From the NCBI GenBank assembly GCA_963762865.1, contig CAVXNC010000003.1, forward strand, positions 372,001-436,000: 64,000 nt of DNA, written 5' to 3'. The DNA is from DATHAP01 sp963762865 (GTDB lineage Bacteria > Actinomycetota > Actinomycetes > JACCUZ01). A model generated the notes under the pieces. That model saw only the letters and a list, made by a program, of their open reading frames with translations. It did no database searches and was not told the origin of the DNA. This document shows, piece by piece, positions 1-8,312 of this stretch (its first letter is position 1; every line of letters starts with the position of its first letter). The position numbers and the translations under genes were made by a program.

Positions 1-908
1 CCGACCAGTACGCCCAGGGCCGGGCCGGCTGCGGCAGCAGCGGCTGCGAGTTCATGGACGGCTTCCTCGACCAGCACCAGGGGGCCCTCCTCGCCCTCAC
101 TGCCGCCGTCCTGCTCGTCCCGGCCCTGCTCGGCATGTTCTGGGGGGCGCCGCTGGTTGCGCGCGAGCTCGACGCGGGCACACATCGACTGGCCTGGAAC
201 CAGAGCGTCACCCGATACCGCTGGCTGAGCGTGAAGCTCGTCGTCGTCGGACTGTCGGCCGCTGCGGTGGCCGGGCTGGTGGTATGGGCCGTCGACCGGT
301 GGTCCACGCCGCTGGATGCCGCCTCCCTGATGGACCCGCGGCTCCCCTTGCCGCTGACCTTCGCGGCCCGCGGAGTGGTCCCGCTCGCCTACGCAGTGTT
401 CGCATTTGCGCTCGGCGTGACGGTGGGCATGCTGACCAGGCGGGTGATCCCGGCCATGATCATCACGCTGGTCATCTACCTTGCTGTCCAGGTCGCAGTG
501 GCCTGGCTGGTCCGGCCCCATCTCGCGCCGACGCACACCTCGGTCGTCGCGATCACCAGCCAGACGCTGCAGAACTTCAACATCACCAACGACGGAATCA
601 TCGTGAACGGCGATCCACCCGTCCCCGGCAGCTGGCTGGTCTCGCGACACACCGTGGACGCCTCCGGTGCGCGCGTCGACTTCCTGCCGACCTCCTTGAT
701 GGACGCGCCGGAATGCGAGCCGTCCATCACCAAGGGCATCGACCCGTGCCTGAAGCTGATCGCCTCGAAGGGCTACCGGCAGGTGTCGGTCTACCACCTG
801 CAGTCTCAGTTCTGGCAGCTCCAGCGGGCCGAGGCGGCACTGTACGGCGGCGCGACCGCCGGGTTGGTCGGCTTCTGCTTCTGGTGGCTGCGGCGGCGCG
901 TGTTCTGA
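1..908 (+). CDS. ABC transporter permease, 5'-truncated by the window edge
   Basis: The frame is open from base 3, so the true start lies upstream; an internal ATG at 54 is probably not the start. The visible ~300 residues show hydrophobic segments near ATG-relative residues 12-33, 60-80, 105-127, 132-153 and 260-280, with a soluble external loop of about 100 residues before the last one. The phrase ARELDAGTHRLAWNQSVTR is typical of ABC-2-type permeases that export drugs or peptides in actinomycetes. The ATPase partner would lie upstream, outside the window. The gene converges on the GNAT gene that follows. Family call is by resemblance; substrate unknown. Confidence 0.7.
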   Translation, partial: DQYAQGRAGCGSSGCEFMDGFLDQHQGALLALTAAVLLVPALLGMFWGAPLVARELDAGTHRLAWNQSVTRYRWLSVKLVVVGLSAAAVAGLVVWAVDRWSTPLDAASLMDPRLPLPLTFAARGVVPLAYAVFAFALGVTVGMLTRRVIPAMIITLVIYLAVQVAVAWLVRPHLAPTHTSVVAITSQTLQNFNITNDGIIVNGDPPVPGSWLVSRHTVDASGARVDFLPTSLMDAPECEPSITKGIDPCLKLIASKGYRQVSVYHLQSQFWQLQRAEAALYGGATAGLVGFCFWWLRRRVF

Positions 909-915
909 CGCTCTC

Positions 916-1368
916 TCACCGCTCCGGCAGCACCATGACCAGCTCGCCGTCGAGCTCCTCGCCGGTCTCCTCGAAGCCGTAGCGCTGGTAAAGACCGCGG
1001 GCCCGCTCGTTGTCGCCATGCACGGTGAGCACCACGGTCCCCGCCTGCGGCTGGGCCCGGACGTGTGCCACGAGTGCGTCGAGCACAGCACGCCCCAGCC
1101 CACGTCCTTGGTGCCGAGCGTCGAGCACGACACCGCCGAGGGTGAACGTCGAGTCCGACTCGTCGTAGGCCCACTGCGCGAAACCCATGACCTCGTCGTC
1201 GGCACCTACCAGGGCGACCGGCTGCCAGACCTCCTCGTAGGCCGCCTTCGCGACGTACCACGACACCGGGTTGACGTGCCGGAGCTGCTCGGGCCGCGGC
1301 GCAACGGCGAGCACCGCCTCGATGTTGTCCGCGGTCAGCTCGACCACTCGCAGGACGGGGTCGCTCAT
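916..1368 (-). CDS. GNAT family N-acetyltransferase
   Basis: A 150-residue single-domain GNAT protein. The acetyl-CoA pyrophosphate-binding motif A is visible as RHQGRGLGRAVLDAL near residues 90-104, and the usual C-terminal NERARGLYQRYGFEETGEE motif follows. I chose the ATG at 1368 because the longer open frame has no family-like sequence. It is divergent from pntAA (80 bp between starts) and converges with the permease. The substrate cannot be read from sequence; small-molecule, peptide or antibiotic acetylation are all possible. Confidence 0.8.
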   Translation of the reverse strand: MSDPVLRVVELTADNIEAVLAVAPRPEQLRHVNPVSWYVAKAAYEEVWQPVALVGADDEVMGFAQWAYDESDSTFTLGGVVLDARHQGRGLGRAVLDALVAHVRAQPQAGTVVLTVHGDNERARGLYQRYGFEETGEELDGELVMVLPER

Positions 1369-1448
1369 GGATCCAGTGTCGCCGTCCGCCCCGGGTATGT
1401 CGTGCCCCTGCCGAGGTTCGGGCACCGCGTCCCCTAGGTTGACCCCTC

Positions 1449-2549
1449 GTGACCACCGCGCGCACGAGGGTCGGCGTCGTCGCCGAGCGCAGAGCCGGCG
1501 AACGGCGGGTGTCGCTCGTCCCCGGCGCGGTCCACAAGCTGACCGAGGCAGGGCTGCACGTCGACGTGGAGGCCGGCGCCGGTGAGCAGGCGTTCGCCCC
1601 CGACGACGACTACCGCGCGGCCGGGGCCGACGTGGTGCCGGGTGTCCTCGCGACCAGCGACGTCGTGCTGACCGTCTCGCCGCTGACGGTCGAGCAGGCG
1701 CAGACACTGCGGCCCGGTGCCGTCACGGTCGGCTTCCTGCCGGCCGCCGGGCAGCCCGACCTGGTCGCGACCCTGCGCGGCCGTGAGGTGCTGGCCTTTT
1801 CCATGGAGCTGGTGCCGCGCATCTCGCGCGCCCAGTCGATGGACGCGCTGTCGTCGCAGGCGCTGGTCGGCGGCTACCGCGCGGCACTCGTCGCGGCCGA
1901 GAAGCTGCCGCGCTTCTTCCCGCTCTTCATGACCGCGGCCGGCACGGTGCCGCCCGCCAAGGTTCTCGTGCTCGGTGCCGGGGTGGCTGGGCTGCAGGCG
2001 ATCGCCACGGCACGCCGGCTCGGCGCGGTCGTCGAGGCCTACGACGTGCGGCCGTCGTCGGCCGACGAGGTGCGCTCGATGGGTGCGAGCTTCCTCGACC
2101 TCGGGCTCGAGGTCCTCGAGGGGTCCGGCGGCTACGCGCGCGAGATGGCGGAGGAGCGCGCCGCCCGCCAGCAGGAGCTCCTGACGCCGTACGTCGCGGC
2201 CAGCGATGCCGTCATCACGACTGCAGCAGTGCCCGGTCGCCCGGCGCCTCGGCTGCTGACGACGCCGATGGTCGAGACGATGCGACCGGGCTCGGTGGTG
2301 GTCGACCTGGCCGCCGAGAGCGGTGGCAACTGCGAGCTCACCGTGGCCGGCGACGAGATCGTGCACCGCGGAGTGACGGTGTGGGGCCGGCGGGACGTGC
2401 CTTCGTCGATGCCGGTGCACGCCAGCCAGCTCTACTCGCGCAACGTGGTCAACCTGCTTCTGCTGATGACCAGTGACGGTGCGGTCGAGCCGGACTTCGA
2501 CGACGAGATCCTGGCAGCGTCCTGCGTCACCCGAGGGGACCAGACATGA
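1449..2549 (+). CDS. pntAA: NAD(P) transhydrogenase alpha subunit, part 1 (NAD-binding domain I)
   Basis: A 366-residue soluble domain I of the proton-translocating transhydrogenase, which passes hydride between NADH and NADP+ using the proton gradient. It resembles alanine dehydrogenase/PntA proteins: an N-terminal ERRAGERRVSLVPGAV segment and a Rossmann signature VLGAGVAGLQAIATARRLGA near residues 175-194. Start is GTG at 1449, with TAGGTT eight bases upstream and no clear Shine-Dalgarno, so the mRNA may be leaderless. Its stop overlaps the next start (ATGA), so the three pnt genes form one translationally coupled operon. The split alpha subunit is common outside enterobacteria. Confidence 0.93.
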   Translation: MTTARTRVGVVAERRAGERRVSLVPGAVHKLTEAGLHVDVEAGAGEQAFAPDDDYRAAGADVVPGVLATSDVVLTVSPLTVEQAQTLRPGAVTVGFLPAAGQPDLVATLRGREVLAFSMELVPRISRAQSMDALSSQALVGGYRAALVAAEKLPRFFPLFMTAAGTVPPAKVLVLGAGVAGLQAIATARRLGAVVEAYDVRPSSADEVRSMGASFLDLGLEVLEGSGGYAREMAEERAARQQELLTPYVAASDAVITTAAVPGRPAPRLLTTPMVETMRPGSVVVDLAAESGGNCELTVAGDEIVHRGVTVWGRRDVPSSMPVHASQLYSRNVVNLLLLMTSDGAVEPDFDDEILAASCVTRGDQT

Positions 2550-2905
2550 CCGACGGCGTGACGCTGCTGACCTTCTTCGTGCTGTCGGTCTTCGTCGGCT
2601 TCGAGGTCGTCTCCAAGGTGTCCTCGGTGCTGCACACGCCGCTGATGTCGGGTGCCAATGCGATCCACGGCGTGATCCTGGTCGGCGCGGTGGTCGTCAC
2701 GGGCCATGCCGACGGTGGGTTCGCCGTCACGCTCGGGCTGCTGGCCGTCGTGCTCGCCACGGTCAACATGGTCGGCGGCTTCGTGGTCACCGACCGGATG
2801 CTGGAGATGTTCGGCCGCAACCGGCCGGGCCACCGGGGCAACCGCGCCGGCAGCGACAAGGGCAGCGACGGCGCCGGTGCCGGCGACCGGAAGGCCGGCG
2901 CGTGA
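2546..2905 (+). CDS. pntAB: NAD(P) transhydrogenase alpha subunit, part 2 (membrane domain)
   Basis: A 119-residue membrane subunit with about three transmembrane helices in residues 5-90 and a polar Gly/Asp/Arg-rich tail. Family landmarks are VFVGFEVVSKVSSVLHTPLM followed by SGANAIHGVILVGA, and NMVGGFVVTDRMLEMF. It supplies part of the proton channel of the transhydrogenase (domain II). It overlaps pntAA by ATGA and pntB by GTGA, giving a tight three-gene operon. Confidence 0.92.
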   Translation: MTDGVTLLTFFVLSVFVGFEVVSKVSSVLHTPLMSGANAIHGVILVGAVVVTGHADGGFAVTLGLLAVVLATVNMVGGFVVTDRMLEMFGRNRPGHRGNRAGSDKGSDGAGAGDRKAGA

Positions 2906-4299
2906 ACGTCCTCGGCCCCACGTCGGAGGCGCTCGGCTACCTGGTCGCCGCCGTCTGCTTCATCCTCGCGCTGAAGGGCCTGTCGTCACCGGCGACCGCC
3001 CGGCAGGGCAACTGGCTCGGCGCCGCGGGCGCGGTGCTCGCCTGCGTGGTGGTGTTCCTCGCCGAGGACCTCGACCACATCGGCCCGATCCTGGCTGCCA
3101 TCGCGGTCGGCACGGCGCTGGGGGTCCCGGCTGCGCGCCGGGTCGCGATGACCCAGATGCCGCAGCTCGTGGCGCTCTTCAACGGCGTCGGCGGAGCCGC
3201 GGCGGCACTCGTCGCGGCACTCGAGCTGAACGCCGGCGCGGGGAGCGCCTCGACGACGGCAGCGATCGCCGGGGCCTTCACGGTCCTGGTCGGGGCGGTG
3301 TCGTTCTCCGGGTCGTGCGTGACGTTCGCGAAGCTGCAGGAGCTGATGACCACGAGGCCGGTCGTCTTCCCCGGCGGGCCGGTGGCTTTCGGCGGCTCGA
3401 TCGCCGTCGCCGTTGCCCTGGCCATCGGGGTGGTCGTCGACGCGGACTCCGGTGTGGTCAACGCGTGGCTGCTGGTGCTGCTCGGCCTCGTGGCGCTCGG
3501 CGTCGGTGTGCTGTTCGTCCTGCCGGTCGGCGGTGCGGACGTACCGATCGTCATCTCGCTGCTGAACGCCTTCACCGGCCTGACAGTCGCGGCCAGCGGC
3601 TACGTACTGGACAACACTCTCCTGCTGGTCGCGGGCACGCTGGTCGGCGCGTCCGGCACGATCCTGACCCGGATGATGGCCTCGGCGATGGGCCGGTCGA
3701 CGGCGAGCATCCTCTTCGGCGCCTTCAAGGGCGGCTCGACGGCGGGGTCGACGGAGGTCAGTGACCGTCCGGTGCGGTCCGCGAGTCCGGAGGACGTCGC
3801 GATCCTGCTGGCGTACGCCCGCAAGGTGGTCATCGTGCCCGGCTACGGGCTGGCGGTCGCGCAGGCGCAGCACACGATCCACGAGCTGGTGGACGTGCTG
3901 GAGGGCAAGGGCGTGCAGGTCGTCTACGGCATCCACCCGGTGGCCGGTCGGATGCCCGGCCACATGAACGTGCTGCTCGCGGAGGCCAACGTCCCCTACG
4001 AGCAGCTCAAGGAGATGGACGAGGCCAACTCCGAGCTGTCCTCGACCGACGTCGCCCTCGTCGTCGGCGCCAACGACGTGGTCAACCCGGCCGCCAAGAC
4101 CAGCCCGGGCAGCCCGATCTACGGCATGCCGATCCTGACGGTGGACGACGCGAAGGCGGTCGTCTTCCTCAAGCGGTCGATGCGGCCCGGCTTCGCCGGG
4201 ATCGAGAACGAGCTGCTGTACGACGCCAAGACGACCCTGCTCTTCGGCGACGCGAAGGACTCGCTCACCAAGGTGGTGCAGTCGCTCAAGGGGCTCTAG
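2902..4299 (+). CDS. pntB: NAD(P) transhydrogenase beta subunit
   Basis: A 465-residue protein starting at GTG 2902, which overlaps the pntAB stop. The N-terminal ~270 residues are membrane helices (the rest of domain II). The C-terminal ~190 residues form the NADP-binding domain III, with VIVPGYGLAVAQAQHTI, YGIHPVAGRMPGHMNVLLAEA and VGANDVVNPAAKTSPGSPI as clear signatures. Length fits the family. With PntAA and PntAB it makes the complete enzyme, the likely source of NADPH for biosynthesis and redox defence. Confidence 0.95.
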   Translation: MNVLGPTSEALGYLVAAVCFILALKGLSSPATARQGNWLGAAGAVLACVVVFLAEDLDHIGPILAAIAVGTALGVPAARRVAMTQMPQLVALFNGVGGAAAALVAALELNAGAGSASTTAAIAGAFTVLVGAVSFSGSCVTFAKLQELMTTRPVVFPGGPVAFGGSIAVAVALAIGVVVDADSGVVNAWLLVLLGLVALGVGVLFVLPVGGADVPIVISLLNAFTGLTVAASGYVLDNTLLLVAGTLVGASGTILTRMMASAMGRSTASILFGAFKGGSTAGSTEVSDRPVRSASPEDVAILLAYARKVVIVPGYGLAVAQAQHTIHELVDVLEGKGVQVVYGIHPVAGRMPGHMNVLLAEANVPYEQLKEMDEANSELSSTDVALVVGANDVVNPAAKTSPGSPIYGMPILTVDDAKAVVFLKRSMRPGFAGIENELLYDAKTTLLFGDAKDSLTKVVQSLKGL

Positions 4300-4409
4300 C
4301 CGGGTGGCGCCGCGACGCCGCGTGCTGTGAGGACGCTCACGGTGGCGTGACCCGCGGGCCGGGTAGGTCGTTGGGGAGAGTGTCAGCGCCACGTCAGCGG
4401 AGGCCAGCC

Positions 4410-4628
4410 ATGCCCGAGCAGCACGACCCGAAGCACGCCGCGGAGCGCCATCGGGTGCGCGAGGCGCGCGAGCACGTGCACCGCTCCTTGGACGATGCGG
4501 CGGAGCCGGAGGACGACCGGGCCAGCCAGCAGCGCAACGCGGGGGTGGCGATCGCGGTGCTGGCGATCGTCGTGGTCCTGCTGCTGCTCGCCATCGTCAG
4601 CGGCTCGACCGGCGCCTTCCGCCCCTAG
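4410..4628 (+). CDS. small single-pass membrane protein, unknown function
   Basis: A 72-residue protein: a charged, His/Arg/Glu-rich N-terminal half (residues 1-43) and one strongly hydrophobic helix near residues 45-66 with a short tail. The ATG at 4410 has GCGGAGG upstream at a workable distance; an in-frame extension to 4347 looks non-coding. It lies 110 bp after pntB and its stop codon overlaps a stop of the opposite strand. I do not recognise a family. Confidence 0.6.
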   Translation: MPEQHDPKHAAERHRVREAREHVHRSLDDAAEPEDDRASQQRNAGVAIAVLAIVVVLLLLAIVSGSTGAFRP

Positions 4629-4750
4629 GCGTTCCCGAGGTGCTCGGCGAGCGAGGTGACCTCGGCGAGGTCCGTGACGAGCTCGGGGCCGGCATCGACC
4701 TTGTCGGCGGCGACCACGAGATCGACCGGGTGCTCTGACGGCGCAACTGG
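4625..4750 (-). other. coding-like segment directly after the bPH-domain gene stop, possible gene remnant
   Basis: After the TGA at 4753-4751 the same minus-strand frame stays open for about 41 codons to a TAG at 4627-4625. Almost every third position is G or C, and the peptide (for example DLVVAADKVDAG, LAEVTSLAEHLGNA) looks protein-like. There is no good start codon except an internal GTG that would give only about 29 residues. It could be the 3' end of a deleted gene or a C-terminal extension cut off by a new stop. Function unknown. Confidence 0.35.
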
Positions 4751-5308
4751 TCAGTGCCGCCAGTGGGCGGAGCCGGGGACCGGCGCCGTGGGGCCGAAGA
4801 GCAGGTCGCAGATCTCCAGGTAGAGACTGTCCGGCCGCGGCAGGTGCCGGATCCGGCGCAGCGCCTGGTCGTGCCCGGCCGACTCGATGACGATCTCGCC
4901 GTAGCCGAAGACCCGCCCGGCCGGCGGCCGCGAGTAGCTCATGTCGGTGACCTTGATCAGCGGCATCATCGCCACCTTGCGGGTGATGATCCCGCTGCGC
5001 AGCAGCAGCCGGCGGTCGGTCACGACGAACCAGTCGGCCCGCCACTCGATCACCCGCCAGGTCAGCCGGGCCATCAGCCCGACCCAGCCCGCGAGCAGCA
5101 GGTCGCGGACGAGGGGCAGCCCGACGGGCAGCACCTGGTCGAGCCACATCAGCGCGACCAGCCCGGCGAACGCGCTCAGGAAGGGTTCGGCCAGCCGCGC
5201 CCAGTGCCGCCGGACCGCCAGCACCCGGCGCTCGCTCGGGAGCAGGAAGCGCTCGATCCCCGCGAGGGAGCGGTCCTCCGGCGGCGGCTCGGGCGCCCGG
5301 TGGGTCAC
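4751..5308 (-). CDS. bacterial PH (bPH2/YdbS-like) domain membrane protein
   Basis: 185 residues: a cytoplasmic N-terminus, two hydrophobic segments near residues 42-62 and 65-83, then a bacterial pleckstrin-homology-like domain starting at WFVVTDRRLLLRSGIITRK and continuing with PLIKVTDMSYSRPPAGRVFGYGEIVIESAG. This pattern is typical of YdbS/bPH2 proteins of unknown function at the membrane. The GTG start at 5308 lies four bases after the stop of the small membrane gene upstream, so the two probably form one transcript. Confidence 0.8.
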   Translation of the reverse strand: MTHRAPEPPPEDRSLAGIERFLLPSERRVLAVRRHWARLAEPFLSAFAGLVALMWLDQVLPVGLPLVRDLLLAGWVGLMARLTWRVIEWRADWFVVTDRRLLLRSGIITRKVAMMPLIKVTDMSYSRPPAGRVFGYGEIVIESAGHDQALRRIRHLPRPDSLYLEICDLLFGPTAPVPGSAHWRH

Positions 5309-5312
5309 GGGC

Positions 5313-5480
5313 TCAGGTCACCAGCGCGTCGAAGAAGTCACCCAGCGACTCGCCCACCGCGCTGACCCCGTCGAAGGTCTCGCGGACCATGCCGGCAGCC
5401 TTTCCCGGGCTGGCGACGATCGTGTAGGCGATGAAGGCCAGGAGCAGCCAGAGCAGCACCTTCTTGACGGTGGTGGCCAC
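5313..5480 (-). CDS. small membrane protein, unknown function
   Basis: A 55-residue protein with one hydrophobic helix (VLLWLLLAFIAYTIVAS, about residues 8-24) and an amphipathic tail. I prefer the GTG at 5480, which has GAGGAG about eight bases upstream, over the ATG at 5531, whose extra 17 residues are not family-like. It sits immediately upstream of the bPH-domain gene in the same direction, four bases apart. No recognised family. Confidence 0.6.
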   Translation of the reverse strand: MATTVKKVLLWLLLAFIAYTIVASPGKAAGMVRETFDGVSAVGESLGDFFDALVT

Positions 5481-5585
5481 GCGGGGGACTCCTCGGCGGT
5501 TCTGCGGCGACGTACGGACGAACTGCCGCATACTGCCGCAAAACGGTCAGGACATCGCGGAGGCGCGCCGACCGACGGCCGGCGG

Positions 5586-6224
5586 TCAGACGACGCCGTA
5601 GAGGCGGTCGCCGGCGTCGCCGAGGCCGGGGACGATGTAGCCGAGCTCGTTGAGCTTCTCGTCCAGCCCCGCGGTGACGACGTGCACCGGCACCGACGAC
5701 GAGCCGAACGCCTTCTCCATGACCTCCAGGCCCTCCGGCGCGGCCAGCAGGCAGATCGCGGTGATGTCGTCGGCGCCGCGCTCGAGCAGGAAGGTGATGG
5801 CGGCGACCAGCGTGCCGCCGGTCGCGAGCATCGGGTCGAGCACGTAGCACTGCCGCCCGGAGAGGTCGTCGGGCAGCCGGGTCGCGTAGGTCGAGGCCTG
5901 CAGCGTCTCCTCGTCGCGGATCATCCCGAGGAACCCCACCTCGGCCGTCGGCAGCAGCCGCACCATCCCGTCGAGCATGCCCAGCCCGGCCCGCAGGATC
6001 GGCACCACCAGGGGCTTCGGGTGCGTCAGCCGGACGCCCTTGGCCGGCGCGACCGGGGTGGTGATGTCGACCGGCTCGGTGCGCACGTCGCGGGTCGCCT
6101 CGTAGGCGAGCAGGGTCACCAGCTCGTCGGCCAGCCGCCGGAAGGTCGGCGAGTCGGTGCGCTCGTCGCGTAGGGCGGTCAGCTTGTGGGCGATCAGCGG
6201 GTGGTCGGCGACGTGGGTGCGCAT
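5586..6224 (-). CDS. upp: uracil phosphoribosyltransferase
   Basis: A 212-residue enzyme that salvages uracil with PRPP to form UMP in the cytosol. Length and sequence match the family: N-terminal HPLIAHKLTALRDERT, the PRAG-like segment PILRAGLGMLDG near residues 75-86, and the PRPP-binding loop VLDPMLATGGT near residues 128-138. The ATG at 6224 is the family start; the longer frame to 6308 reads into the divergent promoter region. It is divergent from the TadA-associated genes. Confidence 0.95.
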   Translation of the reverse strand: MRTHVADHPLIAHKLTALRDERTDSPTFRRLADELVTLLAYEATRDVRTEPVDITTPVAPAKGVRLTHPKPLVVPILRAGLGMLDGMVRLLPTAEVGFLGMIRDEETLQASTYATRLPDDLSGRQCYVLDPMLATGGTLVAAITFLLERGADDITAICLLAAPEGLEVMEKAFGSSSVPVHVVTAGLDEKLNELGYIVPGLGDAGDRLYGVV

Positions 6225-6364
6225 GGCTCCACAACCTAGTGCCAGGCTCGGATCCCGTACGCCGCCAGCGGCCGCTGCCCCCTGCCGCTCTCGCCGGATC
6301 TCTGCCACGATGCGACGCAGGGGCCTCGGCGGCCGTCCGGGCCCCTGAACAAGCAGGGAGAGCC

Positions 6365-6865
6365 GTGGAGGTGACAGTGCCCGAGGACACCCTGGTGGAC
6401 TTCGCGCTGGTCGCCTTCTGCGAGGACGGCCGATGGGAGGTCGGCTCCCTCCCGCACGCGGCCGCTGCGGACCTCACGGCGCTGGTCGCCGCGGTCCGCC
6501 AGCAGTCGGCGCTCGGCCCGGCGCTCGGGATGTGCTCCTACGGCGACGACTTCTTCCTCGTGCTCCGTCCCGAGGGCAACGACGTCCGGCTCCTCGTGTC
6601 GGACGTGACTGCCGTCGGGGAGTGGCCGATCGCCCGCGAGGCGCTCGACCTGGTCGGCGAGGCGGAGCCGGAGGAGGACGACTTCGAGCACGTTGCCCCG
6701 GCCGGCGACCTGGACATCTTCGCCGACTTCGGCATGGGCTCGATGGAGCTCAGCTCGGTGTGCTCGGACCTCGAGCTCTATCCAGACGAGATGCTCGGTC
6801 AGATCGCGGCCCGGATCGGCTTCGGCCCGCAGTTCGACCGTCTCGTGGACGACGACCTCACCTGA
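6365..6865 (+). CDS. tRNA adenosine deaminase-associated protein, first copy
   Basis: About 166 residues, strongly acidic, of the family that accompanies tadA in actinomycetes. Recognisable segments are DFALVAFCEDGRWEV, a region around GDDFFLVLRPEG, and AGDLDIFADFGMGSMEL. The GTG at 6365 follows AGGGAG closely; other in-frame GTGs at 6371 and 6377 are possible starts. The gene leads an apparent three-gene operon with a second paralog and tadA. The partnership with TadA is inferred from gene neighbourhood; no activity is established. Confidence 0.75.
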   Translation: MEVTVPEDTLVDFALVAFCEDGRWEVGSLPHAAAADLTALVAAVRQQSALGPALGMCSYGDDFFLVLRPEGNDVRLLVSDVTAVGEWPIAREALDLVGEAEPEEDDFEHVAPAGDLDIFADFGMGSMELSSVCSDLELYPDEMLGQIAARIGFGPQFDRLVDDDLT

Positions 6866-6884
6866 CGACCACGGAGGAGACCCG

Positions 6885-7334
6885 GTGTCCTACTTCACCG
6901 CCGTTCTCGCCCGCGAGGGGCGCCGCTGGACCTCCCACGACGTCGACGTCGAGAGCCTGAAGGACCTCGGCGAGCTCACCGACGAGCTGCGAGCGGTCGC
7001 CGACGACGACGACCCGGTGCTGCTCTTCCTCGAGCGCGAGGACGCCTGGTGGGCGGTGGTGCGGGTCGACGGCGACGAGGACCCGCGGATCTTCGTGTCC
7101 GACGCGGCCGGCGCCGCGTCATCGTCCTACTCCGAGCTGCTGGACGTCGACGGCGACGAGGAGAACGAGCCCGTCGCGGGCGCCTGCGCCGGAGACCTCG
7201 ACGTGCTGGTCGACCTCGGCACGTCGCCCGAGACGTTGACCACGATGTGCGAGGACGAGCTGCTGCCGATGGACGCGCTCGCCGCGGTAGCCGAGGCCGG
7301 CGGCTTCGGCGAGGTGCTCGACTCCCTACGCTGA
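6885..7334 (+). CDS. tRNA adenosine deaminase-associated protein, second copy
   Basis: A 149-residue acidic paralog of the preceding protein. Both share the order: FTAVLAREGRRW-type opening, an LFLEREDAWWAVVRV-type strand, and a GDLDVLVDLGTSPETL-type segment near the end. The GTG start at 6885 has a strong GGAGGAG about seven bases upstream. It lies 19 bp after the first copy and 6 bp before tadA, so tandem duplication within a tadA operon is the likely history. Function is unknown beyond the association with TadA. Confidence 0.75.
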   Translation: MSYFTAVLAREGRRWTSHDVDVESLKDLGELTDELRAVADDDDPVLLFLEREDAWWAVVRVDGDEDPRIFVSDAAGAASSSYSELLDVDGDEENEPVAGACAGDLDVLVDLGTSPETLTTMCEDELLPMDALAAVAEAGGFGEVLDSLR

Positions 7335-7340
7335 GCGGTC

Positions 7341-7829
7341 GTGGCAGCCAGTCCAGCGGGTCCGGCCGTCGCGGCGTACGAACCCTGGATGCGGCTCGCC
7401 CTCGACGAGGCGGCGCGCGCGCTGCCCTCCGGTGACGTCCCCGTCGGCGCGGTGGTCGTCGACCGCGACGGCGAGCTGATCGGCCGCGGCCACAACGTGC
7501 GCGAGGCCGACGGCGACCCGACGGGCCACGCGGAGGTGCGCGCCCTGCAGGAGGCGGCCCGCGCCGTGGGGGAGTGGCGCCTCGACGGCGCGACGCTGGT
7601 GGTGACCCTCGAGCCGTGCACGATGTGCGCGGGCGCGCTCGTCCTGGCCCGGGTCGGTCGTCTGGTGTACGGCGCCGAGGACCCCAAGGCGGGCGCCGCC
7701 GGGTCGCTGTGGGACGTGGTCCGCGACCGTCGCCTCAACCACCGGCCGGAAGTCGTGAGCGGCGTGCTGGCCGACGAGTGCGCCGAGGTGCTCCGGACCT
7801 TTTTCCGGACCCACCGCGACGTCCGGTAA
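7341..7829 (+). CDS. tadA: tRNA adenosine(34) deaminase
   Basis: 162 residues. Converts A34 to inosine at the wobble position of tRNA-Arg(ACG). The zinc site is complete: H63-A-E65, with E65 the proton shuttle, and P91/92-C-T-M-C96. It follows the two TadA-associated genes by six bases and ends eleven bases before a tRNA-Ser gene on the same strand. Start is GTG at 7341. Nucleoside deaminases of the same fold are an alternative, but the operon context favours TadA. Confidence 0.88.
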   Translation: MAASPAGPAVAAYEPWMRLALDEAARALPSGDVPVGAVVVDRDGELIGRGHNVREADGDPTGHAEVRALQEAARAVGEWRLDGATLVVTLEPCTMCAGALVLARVGRLVYGAEDPKAGAAGSLWDVVRDRRLNHRPEVVSGVLADECAEVLRTFFRTHRDVR

Positions 7830-7839
7830 TCTCACCGGC

Positions 7840-7926
7840 GGTGGCGTGTCCGAGCGGCCGAAGGAGCACGCCTCGAAAGCGTGTGAGGGTTCACGCCCTC
7901 CGTGGGTTCAAATCCCACCGCCACCG
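7840..7926 (+). tRNA. tRNA-Ser (anticodon CGA)
   Basis: A class II tRNA with long variable arm. The acceptor stem pairs GGTGGCG (7840-7846) with CGCCACC (7919-7925), followed by discriminator G, as expected for serine. The anticodon loop CTCGAAA gives CGA, reading UCG codons. The T arm GTGGG-TTCAAAT-CCCAC is intact. CCA is not encoded. Confidence 0.95.
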
Positions 7927-7943
7927 CCATCCACGGCAACAGG

Positions 7944-7976
7944 CGCCCCACCACCCGAGTGCTGGACGGTGGGGCG
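7944..7976. terminator. hairpin terminator after tRNA-Ser(CGA)
   Basis: A perfect 9-bp GC-rich stem (CGCCCCACC at 7944-7952 pairing with GGTGGGGCG at 7968-7976) about 18 bp after the tRNA. There is no strong T tract, as usual in high-GC actinomycetes. It also lies just past the 3' end of the converging basic-tail gene, so it may act in both directions. Confidence 0.65.
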
Positions 7977-7996
7977 TCTGTGTGGCTGTCACTCGG

Positions 7997-8180
7997 TCAG
8001 CCGCTCTTCTTCGCTGCGGCCTTGCGCGTTGAGCGCTTGGCCGTCTTCTTGGTAGCAGTCCGGCGGCTGCGTCGCGTGGTCGACGCGCCGGACTCGTGCC
8101 CGCCGCGGTCGAGCTTCCCGCGACCCGGTCGATCGCTCTCCAGATCGTGGTCGCGGTACCCGAGTGTGCTCGACAGGTGA
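7997..8180 (-). CDS. small Lys/Arg/Ala-rich protein with histone H1-like tail, start uncertain
   Basis: The minus-strand frame ending at TGA 7999-7997 codes a tail rich in Lys, Arg, Thr and Ala (RRTATKKTAKRSTRKAAAKKSG), like the C-terminal tails of HupS-type nucleoid proteins and other DNA-binding proteins. Upstream is a charged segment (YRDHDLESDRPGRGKLD). No ATG or GTG starts the region convincingly: the open frame runs on to 8563 but there it is antisense to the secreted-protein gene. The 5' end given is only approximate. Possibly a fragment of a larger DNA-binding protein. Confidence 0.4.
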
Positions 8181-8312
8181 CAGGAATGGCTCTGGACGAG
8201 TCTTTGCCGCCGCTTTACGTTCCGAACTGCGTCGCGGTCTCCCGGGGGGGAGTCACGAGCTGGAACCACCAGCCACCTAGGCGCGGCGTTCTTGGGGGGA
8301 AGGGGAACAGCC

